From positions 310,001 through 374,000 of the forward strand of contig NZ_JAAGPR010000004.1 of the NCBI RefSeq assembly GCF_017104965.1: DNA of 64,000 bases, given 5' to 3'. Of this stretch, positions 35,602 through 44,248 are shown piece by piece. This stretch comes from Paraburkholderia sp. Ac-20340. GTDB lineage: Bacteria; Pseudomonadota; Gammaproteobacteria; Burkholderiales; Burkholderiaceae. Every line of letters starts with the position of its first letter. The first letter of the stretch is position 1. Both the position numbers and the translations under genes were made by a program. The notes under the pieces were generated by a model that made no database searches, was not told the origin of the DNA, and saw only the letters and a program-made list of their open reading frames with translations.

Positions 35602-36354
35602 ATGCGCGCTCCAGCTTTCCCGAAGATCCGCAATATCACCCTCGAACTCGCGCTGCTTGCGGGTTTGTCGATAGCAGCAGGTTCGGCCTGCGCCGCCACG
35701 CCCGCAGCGGCGCCAGGCTCGATTCCTTACGCGAATCTCTCGACCTTGCACGTCAAGGCTGCGCAATTGCAGCCTTTTCTCCAGGCGCTGCGCCATAACG
35801 CGGCGAATGCGCGCAAGGAAGCGGGCAATCTGTCTTTCACGGTCTTTCAATCGGAGAGCGCGCCGACCACGCTCTATGTGCTGGAGCAATGGAAAGATCA
35901 GGCTGCCTATGAGACGCATATGACGCAGCCGGCACTACTGGAAATGCATAAAGCCGCGCAGGCCGATCTGGAAGGCGGCATCAGCCACATGCGGATTGTG
36001 CCGGCGACTGCCGATGCCGGCATTCAACCGAAACAGATCGATCACGCTGACCTCACCAGCAACGTGCTGGTTTTCCTGTCGGTCAAAGCCTCTGAATCTT
36101 CAAAGTTCCATGCCGATGTGGCGAAGGTCACGCCGATCTTTCGCGCGGCGCCGGGCAATATCGCTTTTGATGTCTACCAGAACGTAAGCGACAGCAATGA
36201 AATGGTTCAGCTTGAACGCTGGACAACGGACGCAACGCATCAAGACAATCTGAAGCGTCCCGTCATTCAGACCATCCGCGCGGGTTATGCGGTGACGCTT
36301 GCCAAGCCCATGCTGGACGGCCGGGTACTGCTGAAAGACGTGACCAGCGAGTGA
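35602..36354 (+). CDS. Exported protein with two antibiotic-biosynthesis-monooxygenase-fold domains
   Basis: The 250-residue product has a signal peptide (to about SACA) followed by two ABM-type ferredoxin-like domains. The first (about 40-130) has AGNLSFTVFQSESAPTTLYVLEQWKDQAAYETHMTQP and the second (about 150-240) has APGNIAFDVYQNVSDSNEMVQLERW. ABM domains act as quinone monooxygenases or in heme/oxidant handling. Function in the periplasm is not established. Confidence 0.82.
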   Translation: MRAPAFPKIRNITLELALLAGLSIAAGSACAATPAAAPGSIPYANLSTLHVKAAQLQPFLQALRHNAANARKEAGNLSFTVFQSESAPTTLYVLEQWKDQAAYETHMTQPALLEMHKAAQADLEGGISHMRIVPATADAGIQPKQIDHADLTSNVLVFLSVKASESSKFHADVAKVTPIFRAAPGNIAFDVYQNVSDSNEMVQLERWTTDATHQDNLKRPVIQTIRAGYAVTLAKPMLDGRVLLKDVTSE

Positions 36355-36376
36355 AAGTACCGGCGCACCGGCTCGT

Positions 36377-36961
36377 TCAATGTTCGCCTGAATCGAATTG
36401 CCCAATCTGCCCCGGCACTTGCGGCACGCGTTGAAATCTCGACGTGTCGTAGCCCATCGCGTCGAGTCGCGCCAGCAGGGCGCGATAGTCTTCCTCGCTA
36501 ATCTGCGGTTGCCGGGCAAAAATCCAGCCGAGGTTTTTGCCCGGATAGCCGAGAATCGTATAGCGATAATCCGGGTCCACGTACAAGGTAATCTGCGTCA
36601 CGTGGATGGGCCAGAAAAGGCGCACGCTCCACTCGCCGCCGTTGCTGCCGGGTTTGACGGTATCGAGAAACTGATAGCGCTTTTCGGGCCCATCGAAACC
36701 GCCTTTGCGTCCGATAAACACATCGTCGATACGACCGTCACTGCGCAAGGTCCATTCGGCGCGGCTTGCCACGAAGCCGCGCTCCGCGAAATAAGGAATA
36801 TTCGCGATCACGTACCAGCGGCCCATGTAACGCGGCAGATCCACCGGCACGCTTTGCAGCGGCAAGTCGGCGCGCGGATTAGGGTTGGGCGGACCACTCG
36901 TGCAACCGGTCATGGCAATTGCGCTCGCGGCGCACAACATTAAAAAAGCACGGCGGAGCAT
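36377..36961 (-). CDS. blc: Lipocalin-family lipoprotein
   Basis: The 194-residue product has a lipoprotein signal with lipobox AMTGC and the bacterial lipocalin signature VDLPRYMGRWYVIANIPYFAERG, then beta strands to LGYPGKNLGWIFARQPQISEEDY. Blc-type proteins bind fatty acids or lysophospholipids at the outer membrane. The start at 36961 places the lipobox correctly; the open frame continues upstream but adds a second hydrophobic stretch. Confidence 0.88.
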   Translation of the reverse strand: MLRRAFLMLCAASAIAMTGCTSGPPNPNPRADLPLQSVPVDLPRYMGRWYVIANIPYFAERGFVASRAEWTLRSDGRIDDVFIGRKGGFDGPEKRYQFLDTVKPGSNGGEWSVRLFWPIHVTQITLYVDPDYRYTILGYPGKNLGWIFARQPQISEEDYRALLARLDAMGYDTSRFQRVPQVPGQIGQFDSGEH

Positions 36962-37140
36962 TTCGCTCAATGGCGGCACACGATGCCGCTGCCAGGCATT
37001 CGAGAGCAATACGCGCGCCTGCGCTGCTCCAGCCAGCATGGCCGCGACGAGGAAAATAGGGGGCATCGTGGGGCGCTCCGTTTGATGATCTCATCGATAC
37101 ATACGGATGCCGCGAAGTGGCGGATGCATCGGCGAATGTA

Positions 37141-37167
37141 TGAATCGCTTGAATCGCTTGAATCGCT
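37141..37167. repeat. Three perfect tandem copies of a 9-bp unit
   Basis: TGAATCGCT is repeated three times in the short region between the lipocalin and MAPEG genes, 55 bp before the MAPEG start. It could be a variable-number repeat or a regulator array. Confidence 0.85.
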
Positions 37168-37222
37168 GTCATGCCCGCCCGGCTCGTAGAATGCGATATG
37201 GCACGCGAAAACAGGACACTCC

Positions 37223-37864
37223 ATGAGCGACCCCATGCACGACTCGTCAGATTTTCGCCGGCAGCGCAAAAGCGGCATTGCCGCTATCGCGCTTGCGGCG
37301 GTTTTCGCTGTGGGACTCTGGCTTGGCATCGACCATCTGATGTCACCGTTGGCGGGGATGGAAAGCCTCGCTGCGCGAATGCTATTGACGCTCAAATGCT
37401 GTTGTATGGCCGTGCTGTTCTGCCTCGTAACCGGCGTGGAAGCGGTCGCGCACGAACGCCTGACTTCACCGGCATTCGATCCGCTGGCGCGCTTCGAGAC
37501 CCGAAGGCTGCGCGTCAACCAGCGCTATCTGCAGAACACAGTCGAACAGATCATCGTGTTCTGCGTGGCGCTATTCGGGCTGGCGGCTTATTGTGCGGAT
37601 GGTGCGCAGATGCGCGCCGTGGTTGCCACGACGGTGGTGTGGATCGTCGCGCGAGTTGCCTTCTGGCTCGGCTACCATCGCAGCGCGGCGATGCGCGGGC
37701 TGGGCGCGCCGGGCATGGCGCTCAGCATGATCGTGCTGCTTTACGTGGCGAGCCGGTTTGGCCATGAGCTTGCGGGGGCGGTGGGCGCGATCGCGCCCGG
37801 TGCCGCGTTCGTGCTGATCGAAGCCGTGTTGTTCTGGGGCACGCGTCCACAATCGGACGCGTAA
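37223..37864 (+). CDS. MAPEG-family membrane protein
   Basis: The 213-residue protein has four hydrophobic helices and the MAPEG signature RLRVNQRYLQNTVEQIIVFCVALF near residue 95, with a conserved later RVAFWLGYHRS segment. Members act as membrane glutathione transferases or peroxidases in some organisms; bacterial ones are mostly uncharacterised. Confidence 0.83.
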   Translation: MSDPMHDSSDFRRQRKSGIAAIALAAVFAVGLWLGIDHLMSPLAGMESLAARMLLTLKCCCMAVLFCLVTGVEAVAHERLTSPAFDPLARFETRRLRVNQRYLQNTVEQIIVFCVALFGLAAYCADGAQMRAVVATTVVWIVARVAFWLGYHRSAAMRGLGAPGMALSMIVLLYVASRFGHELAGAVGAIAPGAAFVLIEAVLFWGTRPQSDA

Positions 37865-37875
37865 TCGGCTGCGAC

Positions 37876-38652
37876 TCAGAACATCGAACCCGAAAGCGCG
37901 TGCGCGGCAGTCTTCACGCTGTTTTCGACCCGCGTGCGCAAAGTCGTATCGGATGAGAACGCCGTGTTGGGACCGGCCACGCTCAGCGCCGCCAGCACCG
38001 TGCCGCGCGTGTCCCGCACGGCAACCGCACAGGAATCGATCCCCGCCTCGAGCCCGGAAAAGCTCCACGCGCAGCCATGCTCGCGCACGGTTTCGAGCGT
38101 GTTTTCCAGCGCATTCCAGTCGGGCGTTGCTTCATTTCCCGTTCGGCCAGCGTAGAGCGCGCGCAGCGCTTCGCCATGCAAGGGCGCGAGCATGGCAAGC
38201 CCCGGCGTCGCGCGATGCGCGGGAATGCGGCTGCCCACGCGGATGCGCGTCACGAGCGGCGTATCGGGCGTTTCGCAGAGCAGATAGACAATCTCCGCGC
38301 CTTCCAGCACCGCGAGAAACGCCGAAAGCCCCGTCTCTTCCACCAGCCCAGGCAGGATCTGGCGCGCGCGCGCCGTGAGATCCGACGCCCCGAGCGCGCT
38401 CGCAGCCAGCGTCAAAAACGGCAGGCCAAGCCGATGCGAGCCGCCCGCCGGATGTTCCTCGATCAGATCCGCAGCCTTGAGCGACTCGATGAGCCGCATC
38501 ACCGTCACCCGATTCACGCCGATCTGCCGCGCAACGTCGCTGAGGTTGGCCGTCGAGCCGCCCTCGGCGATGTAGCGCAGCAGGCGAAACGCCCGCTCGA
38601 CCGGAGAACTGGCCGCATCGGCGGACGGGGGTGAAGACGTATCGGTATTCAT
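37876..38652 (-). CDS. IclR-family transcriptional regulator
   Basis: The 258-residue protein has an N-terminal winged helix (about 15-75, with NLSDVARQIGVNRVTVMRLIESL) and an IclR ligand-binding domain (about 85-255, with FLAVLEGAEIVYL and CAWSFSGLEAGIDSCAVAVRD). It is downstream of, and probably co-transcribed with, the FAD monooxygenase (30-bp gap) and is a likely controller of the divergent monooxygenase/Rieske promoter region. Confidence 0.93.
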   Translation of the reverse strand: MNTDTSSPPSADAASSPVERAFRLLRYIAEGGSTANLSDVARQIGVNRVTVMRLIESLKAADLIEEHPAGGSHRLGLPFLTLAASALGASDLTARARQILPGLVEETGLSAFLAVLEGAEIVYLLCETPDTPLVTRIRVGSRIPAHRATPGLAMLAPLHGEALRALYAGRTGNEATPDWNALENTLETVREHGCAWSFSGLEAGIDSCAVAVRDTRGTVLAALSVAGPNTAFSSDTTLRTRVENSVKTAAHALSGSMF

Positions 38653-38682
38653 CTGATCCTGTTCAAAGGGGTGGCGGCCGGC

Positions 38683-39804
38683 TCAGTTCAGCGGCACCGT
38701 CCACGCGTCGTAACCGTAGACCCAGTCGGCGTTGCCGCCGGTCTTGAGCCAGTTGTTGCCGCGCGAGCCGATCTGCACGCGCGCCGTGCGCTCCTGGCGA
38801 GCCCGCGCGTAGCGCGCGAGCGCGTCGTCGAGTTCGCCCGGCGCCACGTGCGTGAGCGCGCGCGCGAGCACCACGGCGTCCTCGATCGCCATGCCCGCGC
38901 CTTGCGCCATGAACGGCATCATCGGATGGCAGGCGTCGCCGAGCAGCGTCATGCGCGCGCCGCTCCACTGCGGCAGCGGATCGCGAATATACAACGCCGA
39001 GGCCAGCACTGTGTCACATGCATCGAGCAGCGCGCGCGCTTCGGGGTGGAACGCGGCATAGGCGCGGCGCAGGGCGTCCGGGTCGCCGGGCATCGTCCAC
39101 GATTCGTGGGTCCAGTCGCTTTGCGCCGTGGTGGCGAAAACGAACACGTCGCGGCCGCGGTTGAGCGGGAAGGTGACGATCTGCAGGTCGTCGCTCGGTC
39201 CCCACCACTTCACGAACGCGCCCGTGTCGATGCTGCTCAGGCGCTCGGCGGGCACCACGGCGCGATAGGACACGATGCCCGTGAACTGCGGATGCTCCGC
39301 GCCGAACAGGTGGCGGCGCACGCCCGAATGAATGCCGTCCGCGCCGATCACGAGGTCGAAGGCGTGCGAGCTGCCATCCGCGAGCGTGATGGTGGCGGCG
39401 TCGGCGTCCTGCGCGAACGAGACCGTGCGCTGGCCGAGTTGCAGCACGCCCGGTGCGAGCGCGGCTTCGAGCGCGCTCATCACGTCGGCGCGATGCATCG
39501 TCAATTGCGGTGCGCCGTACTGGCGTTGCGCTTCGTCCGACATGGCGAGGCGCGAGGTCTCCTCGCCCGTGTCCCACATGCGGCTGATGCGCGCGTTGGG
39601 CCGCGCGGCCGTCTCGCGCAGCTGCTCGCCCACGCCCAGCCCGTCGAGCGCGCGCACGGCGTTCGGCGTGAGATTGATGTCGGCGCCCACGCGCCCGAAG
39701 CGCTCCGCCTGCTCGAACACCGTCACCTGATGTCCCGCGCGGTGCAGGGCGATCGCCGCCGCCAGTCCGCCAATTCCGCCGCCCACCACTCCAATTTTCA
39801 GCAT
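38683..39804 (-). CDS. FAD-dependent aromatic monooxygenase (salicylate/6-hydroxynicotinate type)
   Basis: The 373-residue flavoprotein has the GGGIGG FAD fingerprint (8-13), the DG-type motif IGADGIHSGVRR and the GDACHPMMPFMAQG second FAD motif. The C-terminal NNWLKTGGNADWVYGYD region matches my recollection of NicC-type 6-hydroxynicotinate 3-monooxygenases better than plain salicylate hydroxylases. It would hydroxylate, perhaps with decarboxylation, an aromatic or heteroaromatic acid using NAD(P)H. It may be a catabolic enzyme or a tailoring enzyme for the adjacent pathway. Confidence 0.85.
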   Translation of the reverse strand: MLKIGVVGGGIGGLAAAIALHRAGHQVTVFEQAERFGRVGADINLTPNAVRALDGLGVGEQLRETAARPNARISRMWDTGEETSRLAMSDEAQRQYGAPQLTMHRADVMSALEAALAPGVLQLGQRTVSFAQDADAATITLADGSSHAFDLVIGADGIHSGVRRHLFGAEHPQFTGIVSYRAVVPAERLSSIDTGAFVKWWGPSDDLQIVTFPLNRGRDVFVFATTAQSDWTHESWTMPGDPDALRRAYAAFHPEARALLDACDTVLASALYIRDPLPQWSGARMTLLGDACHPMMPFMAQGAGMAIEDAVVLARALTHVAPGELDDALARYARARQERTARVQIGSRGNNWLKTGGNADWVYGYDAWTVPLN

Positions 39805-39831
39805 GTCTGTCTCGTCCGTCGGGTGTTGATA

Positions 39832-39847
39832 TGTTCAAAAATGAACA
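39832..39847. promoter_or_regulatory. Palindrome upstream of the FAD monooxygenase, possible IclR operator
   Basis: TGTTCA-AAAA-TGAACA is a perfect 6-bp inverted repeat with a 4-bp spacer, 28 bp before the monooxygenase start. A related half-site pattern (GAACATAAATGAAC) follows directly. The adjacent IclR gene makes it the obvious candidate binder. Confidence 0.55.
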
Positions 39848-40086
39848 GATAGAACATAAATGAACCATCATTCTGCGACGGGAGATTTTTGACATCAAGC
39901 AAAAACTGCATCCGTCGACAGGGCGCAACGTCAACCACGGGGCGCGATGACGTTTGGGACGATCGGCGACTTTTTTGGATTTTGAGGAAGTTGTGGGCCG
40001 GGGGGGCGTCGCGAAAAATGTGTTCATCGACGGCCATGCAGCCTATTCGCATGACGCCGCGTTTCCAACCAGCGAGGACACAAGAC

Positions 40087-41412
40087 ATGCTGAGCCCCGA
40101 AAAGAACCGATTGCTGACCGAGGTGGGACCGGGCACGCCGATGGGCGACTACCTGCGCCGCTACTGGCATCCGATTGCCGGCGTGGCCGAATTCGACGAC
40201 AAGGCGGTGCGTCCGATTCGTCTCTTTGGCGAGGACCTCGTGCTGTTCAAGGACCTGAGCGGCACCTTCGGGCTGGTGCAGCGGCGCTGTCCGCATCGCA
40301 ATGCCGATCTCGCTTTTGGCTTCGTCGAACAGTGCGGGCTGCGTTGCGCGTATCACGGCTGGGAATTCGATGCGAGCGGGCAGTGCACGCATCAGCCGTT
40401 CGAGGAAATCGTCGATGTCGATGCGCGCCTGCGCCAGAAAACGAAGATCACCGCCTACGAGGTGCGCGCGAAGGCGGGCATGATCTGGGCGTATATGGGC
40501 GCCGCGCCCGCGCCCGAATTGCCCGACTGGGAGCCGTTCAACTACGCGAACGGCTTCGCCCAGGTGGTGATGGCCGAGATTCCATGCAACTGGTTCCAGT
40601 GCCAGGAAAACTCGATCGACCCGATCCATTTCGAGTGGACGCACAACAACTGGACCTCGCGCCAGCAGGACAGCCACGCCGAACACGTGCCCACGCATCT
40701 GCGCACGCAATACGAAGAGTTCGAGCATGGCTTCGTCTACAAGCGTCTGCGCGCACACGAAAACGAAGAGAACCCGATGTGGACCACGGGCCGCGTCACG
40801 CTCTGGCCGAATGGGTTCTATCTCGGGCATCACTTCGAATGGCGCGTGCCGATCGACGATGAAAACACGCTGAGCATTCTCTGGGTGCTCAACAAGGTGC
40901 CGAAGGAGCGCGAGCCCTACGTGCAGCAGCATATTCCCGCGTGGTACGGGCCGCTGCGCGACGAGCAGGGCGAGTGGATTACCACGCACGTGGCGAATCA
41001 GGATTTCGCCGCGTGGGTGGGACAGGGCACGATTACGGACCGCACCAAGGAAACGCTGGGCGCGAGCGATCGGGGCATCGTGATGCTGCGTCGACGCTTT
41101 TTCGAAGAGCTCGAAGCGGTGGCGGCGGGCAAGGCGCCGAAGGGGCTGATAACGGACCCGCAAGCGAACCGGAATGTGTATCTGCCGTCGGCGTGCCGCG
41201 ACGAGATGATCAATGGGTTGACGCTGGAAGCGCTGGCTGCGCATCCGCTGCTGGGCGCGTATCTGCGCGACTTTATCGGTCAGTATGGCCAGCCGGAGGC
41301 GGTGCGCGAAGCGTATGAAGCCGCCATCGGCCAGAAGGTTCAGCGTGCGCGATTCTTCTCCGTGCATGGCGGGCGCGCGGCGCAAGACGATGCGAACAGC
41401 GCAGCGGCTTGA
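40087..41412 (+). CDS. Rieske non-heme iron oxygenase, catalytic subunit
   Basis: The 441-residue oxygenase has a Rieske [2Fe-2S] centre (Cys68, His70, Cys87, His90) and a catalytic domain with the iron ligands in NSIDPIHFEWTH (Asp178 as bridge, His181, His186). Its LSPEKNRLLTEVGPGTPMGDYLRRYWHP start resembles the phthalate-dioxygenase/vanillate-demethylase branch that lacks a beta subunit. The start at 40087 is chosen on this N-terminus and a GAGGAC sequence upstream; the longer frame is basic and unlike the family. The reductase gene follows at once. Confidence 0.93.
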   Translation: MLSPEKNRLLTEVGPGTPMGDYLRRYWHPIAGVAEFDDKAVRPIRLFGEDLVLFKDLSGTFGLVQRRCPHRNADLAFGFVEQCGLRCAYHGWEFDASGQCTHQPFEEIVDVDARLRQKTKITAYEVRAKAGMIWAYMGAAPAPELPDWEPFNYANGFAQVVMAEIPCNWFQCQENSIDPIHFEWTHNNWTSRQQDSHAEHVPTHLRTQYEEFEHGFVYKRLRAHENEENPMWTTGRVTLWPNGFYLGHHFEWRVPIDDENTLSILWVLNKVPKEREPYVQQHIPAWYGPLRDEQGEWITTHVANQDFAAWVGQGTITDRTKETLGASDRGIVMLRRRFFEELEAVAAGKAPKGLITDPQANRNVYLPSACRDEMINGLTLEALAAHPLLGAYLRDFIGQYGQPEAVREAYEAAIGQKVQRARFFSVHGGRAAQDDANSAAA

Positions 41413-42429
41413 ATGGGACGCACGGGGCACATGATGAATGACGCTATTCACGGCGCTGGCGCGAAAGCGCACTTGCAGCCGCACTTGCAGGCGCGCGTGC
41501 GCACGCTGCGCCACGAGGCGCAGCGCATTACGAGCATCGAACTGGTGCCCATCGAAGGCGAAGTCTTTCCGCCTTTCACGCCCGGCGCGCATCTCGATCT
41601 GCATTTGCCCAACGGCCTGACGCGCAGCTATTCGCTTGTGAACGCGCCGGAGGATCGCAACCGCTACGTGATTGGCGTCTTGCACGACGAAAAGAGCCGT
41701 GGCGGCTCGCGCTGGTTGCACGAGCAACTTCATTGCGGCGCGACGCTGCCGGTCAGCGCGCCGCGCAACAACTTCGCGCTCGACGAAGCGGCGGCATCGA
41801 CCTTGCTGGTGGCGGGCGGTATCGGCGTGACGCCTATGTTGTGCATGTATCGCAAGCTGCGCGAGCGAGGGCGTGCGGTGCAGTTCGTGTATTGCGCGCG
41901 CAGCCGTGCTCAGGCCGCGTTTCTCGACGAACTGGCCGCGCTGGGCGGCGACGTGCTGCTGCATTTCGACGACGAGCACGACGGCCGGCCTTTCGATCTG
42001 GCGGCTTGCCTCGCGCGTCAGCCCAGGGAGGTGCACGCGTATTGCTGCGGCCCCGGTGCGATGCTCGACGCGTTCCAGCGCGCGTGCGCGCAGGCGGGCA
42101 TCGCCAACGTGCATATCGAACGCTTCGCGGCGGCCGCGCCCGTCGAGAATGCGCAAAGCAGCGGATACACGGTCGAACTCGCGCGCAGCGGCCGGACGCT
42201 TTTTGTGCCGGCCGGCAAGGCCTTGCTCGACGTGCTGCTCGACGCCGATGTCGACGTCGAATATAGCTGTCGCGAAGGGCTGTGCGGCGCGTGTCAGACG
42301 CGCGTGCTAGGCGGCTGCGTGGATCACCGCGACAGCGTGCTCACGCAGTCCGAACGCGCCGCGAACGACGCGATGATGATCTGCGTGTCGGGGGCGCAGA
42401 GCGGGACGCTGGTGCTGGATCTGGCGTGA
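41413..42429 (+). CDS. Rieske oxygenase reductase (FMN/NAD and [2Fe-2S] domains)
   Basis: The 338-residue VanB-type reductase has, in order, a flavin domain (RSYSLVNAPEDR), an NAD domain (VAGGIGVTPMLCMYRKL and CCGPGAMLDAF) and a C-terminal plant-type ferredoxin with YSCREGLCGACQTRV and a later ICVSGA. It feeds electrons to the oxygenase encoded one base upstream of its ATG. A start at 41431 or 41434 is also possible. Confidence 0.93.
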   Translation: MGRTGHMMNDAIHGAGAKAHLQPHLQARVRTLRHEAQRITSIELVPIEGEVFPPFTPGAHLDLHLPNGLTRSYSLVNAPEDRNRYVIGVLHDEKSRGGSRWLHEQLHCGATLPVSAPRNNFALDEAAASTLLVAGGIGVTPMLCMYRKLRERGRAVQFVYCARSRAQAAFLDELAALGGDVLLHFDDEHDGRPFDLAACLARQPREVHAYCCGPGAMLDAFQRACAQAGIANVHIERFAAAAPVENAQSSGYTVELARSGRTLFVPAGKALLDVLLDADVDVEYSCREGLCGACQTRVLGGCVDHRDSVLTQSERAANDAMMICVSGAQSGTLVLDLA

Positions 42430-42431
42430 GC

Positions 42432-42446
42432 TTCGCGCGGCGCGAA
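42432..42446. terminator. Small hairpin between convergent genes
   Basis: TTCGCG-CGG-CGCGAA fills almost the whole 17-bp gap between the reductase stop and the MaoC stop. It could limit read-through in both directions; there is no T-run. Confidence 0.4.
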
Positions 42447-42917
42447 CTAGACCACCGCGCCTTCCAGCTTCGCGGCCTCCTTTCTACGCTCCGCTGCGCA
42501 GGTTGGCATGACCACGGCCGTGCCTTCCACGACGACGAGGCCGTTCGCTTCGCAGCGCGTTTCCAGCACGACGCGCCGGCGGCCCGCAATGATCTCTTTG
42601 ACCGTCACGATCGCGCACACGGTTTCCCCCAGTTTGACGGGACGCCGGAACTGCAGGTCCTGCGAGAGATAAATCGAACCGGGGCCTGGCAGTCGCGATG
42701 CAATCGCTGCTGAAATCACCGCGGCGGAGAGCATTCCATGCGCGATGCGCCCACCGAAACGCGTTTGCTTCGCGTACTCCTCGTCGAGGTGTACCGGGTT
42801 CTGATCGCCTGAGGCGCTCGCGAACAGAAAGACATCACGCTCGGACAGCGTTTTCGTGAAGCGGGCGCTCATGCCGGGCATCAGGTCTTCGAGGTCGTAT
42901 CCACCAGCATCGTTCAT
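42447..42917 (-). CDS. MaoC-like hotdog dehydratase
   Basis: The 156-residue protein has the R-specific enoyl hydratase signature ASGDQNPVHLDEEYAKQTRFGGRIAHGML with the catalytic Asp and His. It should hydrate/dehydrate acyl-thioesters. GAGGAA sits nine bases before the ATG at 42917. It is the second gene of a minus-strand pair with the CMD-repeat protein and could supply the dehydratase step missing from the PKS. Confidence 0.9.
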   Translation of the reverse strand: MNDAGGYDLEDLMPGMSARFTKTLSERDVFLFASASGDQNPVHLDEEYAKQTRFGGRIAHGMLSAAVISAAIASRLPGPGSIYLSQDLQFRRPVKLGETVCAIVTVKEIIAGRRRVVLETRCEANGLVVVEGTAVVMPTCAAERRKEAAKLEGAVV

Positions 42918-42986
42918 CGTCAATTCCTCGGTTATTCGTAGTGCGTAGTATTGAATGATCAATCGATTGAAACAACGTTCGTAGCG

Positions 42987-44048
42987 TTAGATCGATTGCA
43001 ATGCGGATTCTTCGTCCTCGTGTTCGGCAACGTCCGGGCGCGACGCGGGAAACAAGGGATCGGCGATGTGCAGCGCCGACTGCACCGCGAGTGCGCCCGC
43101 ATGAGGCAGCGCCTGCATGATCGCGCTGACGATCTCCTGCCGCGAAGCACCCAGCGCGAGCGCTTCCTGAATGTGCGCGGCGAGCGTCTCTGTGTCGGCG
43201 CTTCGCGAGAGGCAGGTCAGGCAGGCGATGTCGGTGAGATGCCGCGTCTTCGCGTGTGCAATGGATTCGAACGGCGAGGCGCTCATCTCCAGTTCTTTTA
43301 AGCAGCGCTCGATATCGGGTGAAATAGTCGCCGTGCTCGCAACGCTATCAGCCGATTGCGTTTTCGCGCTGTCGAATACGTCGAGCGCCACGCGCGTCAA
43401 CGGCAATACGATTGGCCAGCCGATGTAACCCGTGAGTTGAATCAGCACTTCGGTCAATTCCTCACGGCTCCAGCCAAGCTGCAGGCAGTCTTTCAAAAGG
43501 TGCCGCACTGTCGCCGGTTGATTGCCCTGCGCCATCACGATCGCAAGCGTTGCCAGCTGGCGTTCTTTTTGTGTCAGCGCCTGCGATGGTGCGTGGCCGG
43601 ACACCAGCAAACGCGCAATCGACGATGCGTCGCGCAGATGGCGATACGTATCGTGTCCAACGGCGAGCCCGCGCTCGTGCAGCAGCATCAACACAAGCCG
43701 CACGCCGGCCATTGCCACCGGTGCGCCTGACCACGCGAGCGTATGCATGGCGGTTTCAAGCAGCGCTTCCGGCGTCCAGCCGGTATTCAACATGCCGCCC
43801 GCGTGATATTTGAGCGCGGATTCGGCATTGCCCATCGAAGTCAGGACTGCGACGGTAATCAGTTCGCGATATTTGAGTGACAGTCCGGGGCGCGCGATGA
43901 TATCCGCATAAGCGCCTTCCACAAGTAATTTTTTGAAATCTGGATCGAGTTTGTCCAGTGCGGCGCTAAGGCTGTTGAAGCCTTCATCTCCAATCGCGCG
44001 GATCGTGGACATACCCAGTTCATGTTTCGATATTCGTTGTGCATGCAT
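42987..44048 (-). CDS. Protein with three carboxymuconolactone-decarboxylase-like repeats
   Basis: The 353-residue protein appears to hold three CMD/AhpD-type units: about 45-125 (LSLKYRELITVAVLTSMGNAESALKYHAGGML), about 158-235 (LTQKERQLATLAIVMAQGNQPATVRHLLKDCLQLGWS) and about 260-345 (TRHLTDIACLTCLSRSADTETLAAHIQEALALGAS). The usual family has one or two. No CxxC redox pair is seen in the first two. These folds catalyse decarboxylation or peroxide reduction; activity here is unknown. The start could also be the ATG at 44012. Confidence 0.8.
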   Translation of the reverse strand: MHAQRISKHELGMSTIRAIGDEGFNSLSAALDKLDPDFKKLLVEGAYADIIARPGLSLKYRELITVAVLTSMGNAESALKYHAGGMLNTGWTPEALLETAMHTLAWSGAPVAMAGVRLVLMLLHERGLAVGHDTYRHLRDASSIARLLVSGHAPSQALTQKERQLATLAIVMAQGNQPATVRHLLKDCLQLGWSREELTEVLIQLTGYIGWPIVLPLTRVALDVFDSAKTQSADSVASTATISPDIERCLKELEMSASPFESIAHAKTRHLTDIACLTCLSRSADTETLAAHIQEALALGASRQEIVSAIMQALPHAGALAVQSALHIADPLFPASRPDVAEHEDEESALQSI

Positions 44049-44248
44049 ATAAATTCAATTCGAATGAACGCGGAAAGGAAAGACGCTCTGCATCATATTC
44101 GCGCGGGTGTTTGGCAATTCTGAATTTTTGTGAAGTTCGACCGGCTCGCGTTTCTTGCCCCCTAGAATCGTTTCCGAATCGCGCTGCTGATCATTGCCGC
44201 CGATGCCGTATGGATGGTCTGTCACATCAACGTAACCGGGAGAACGCA

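Noticed and set aside
39889..40086. N-terminal extension of the Rieske oxygenase
   Set aside because: The added residues are basic, lack family similarity and cover the divergent promoter region; the ATG at 40087 gives the family N-terminus.
40024..42156. 710-residue antisense open frame over the Rieske oxygenase and reductase
   Set aside because: The plus-strand genes carry all catalytic motifs; the antisense frame has none.
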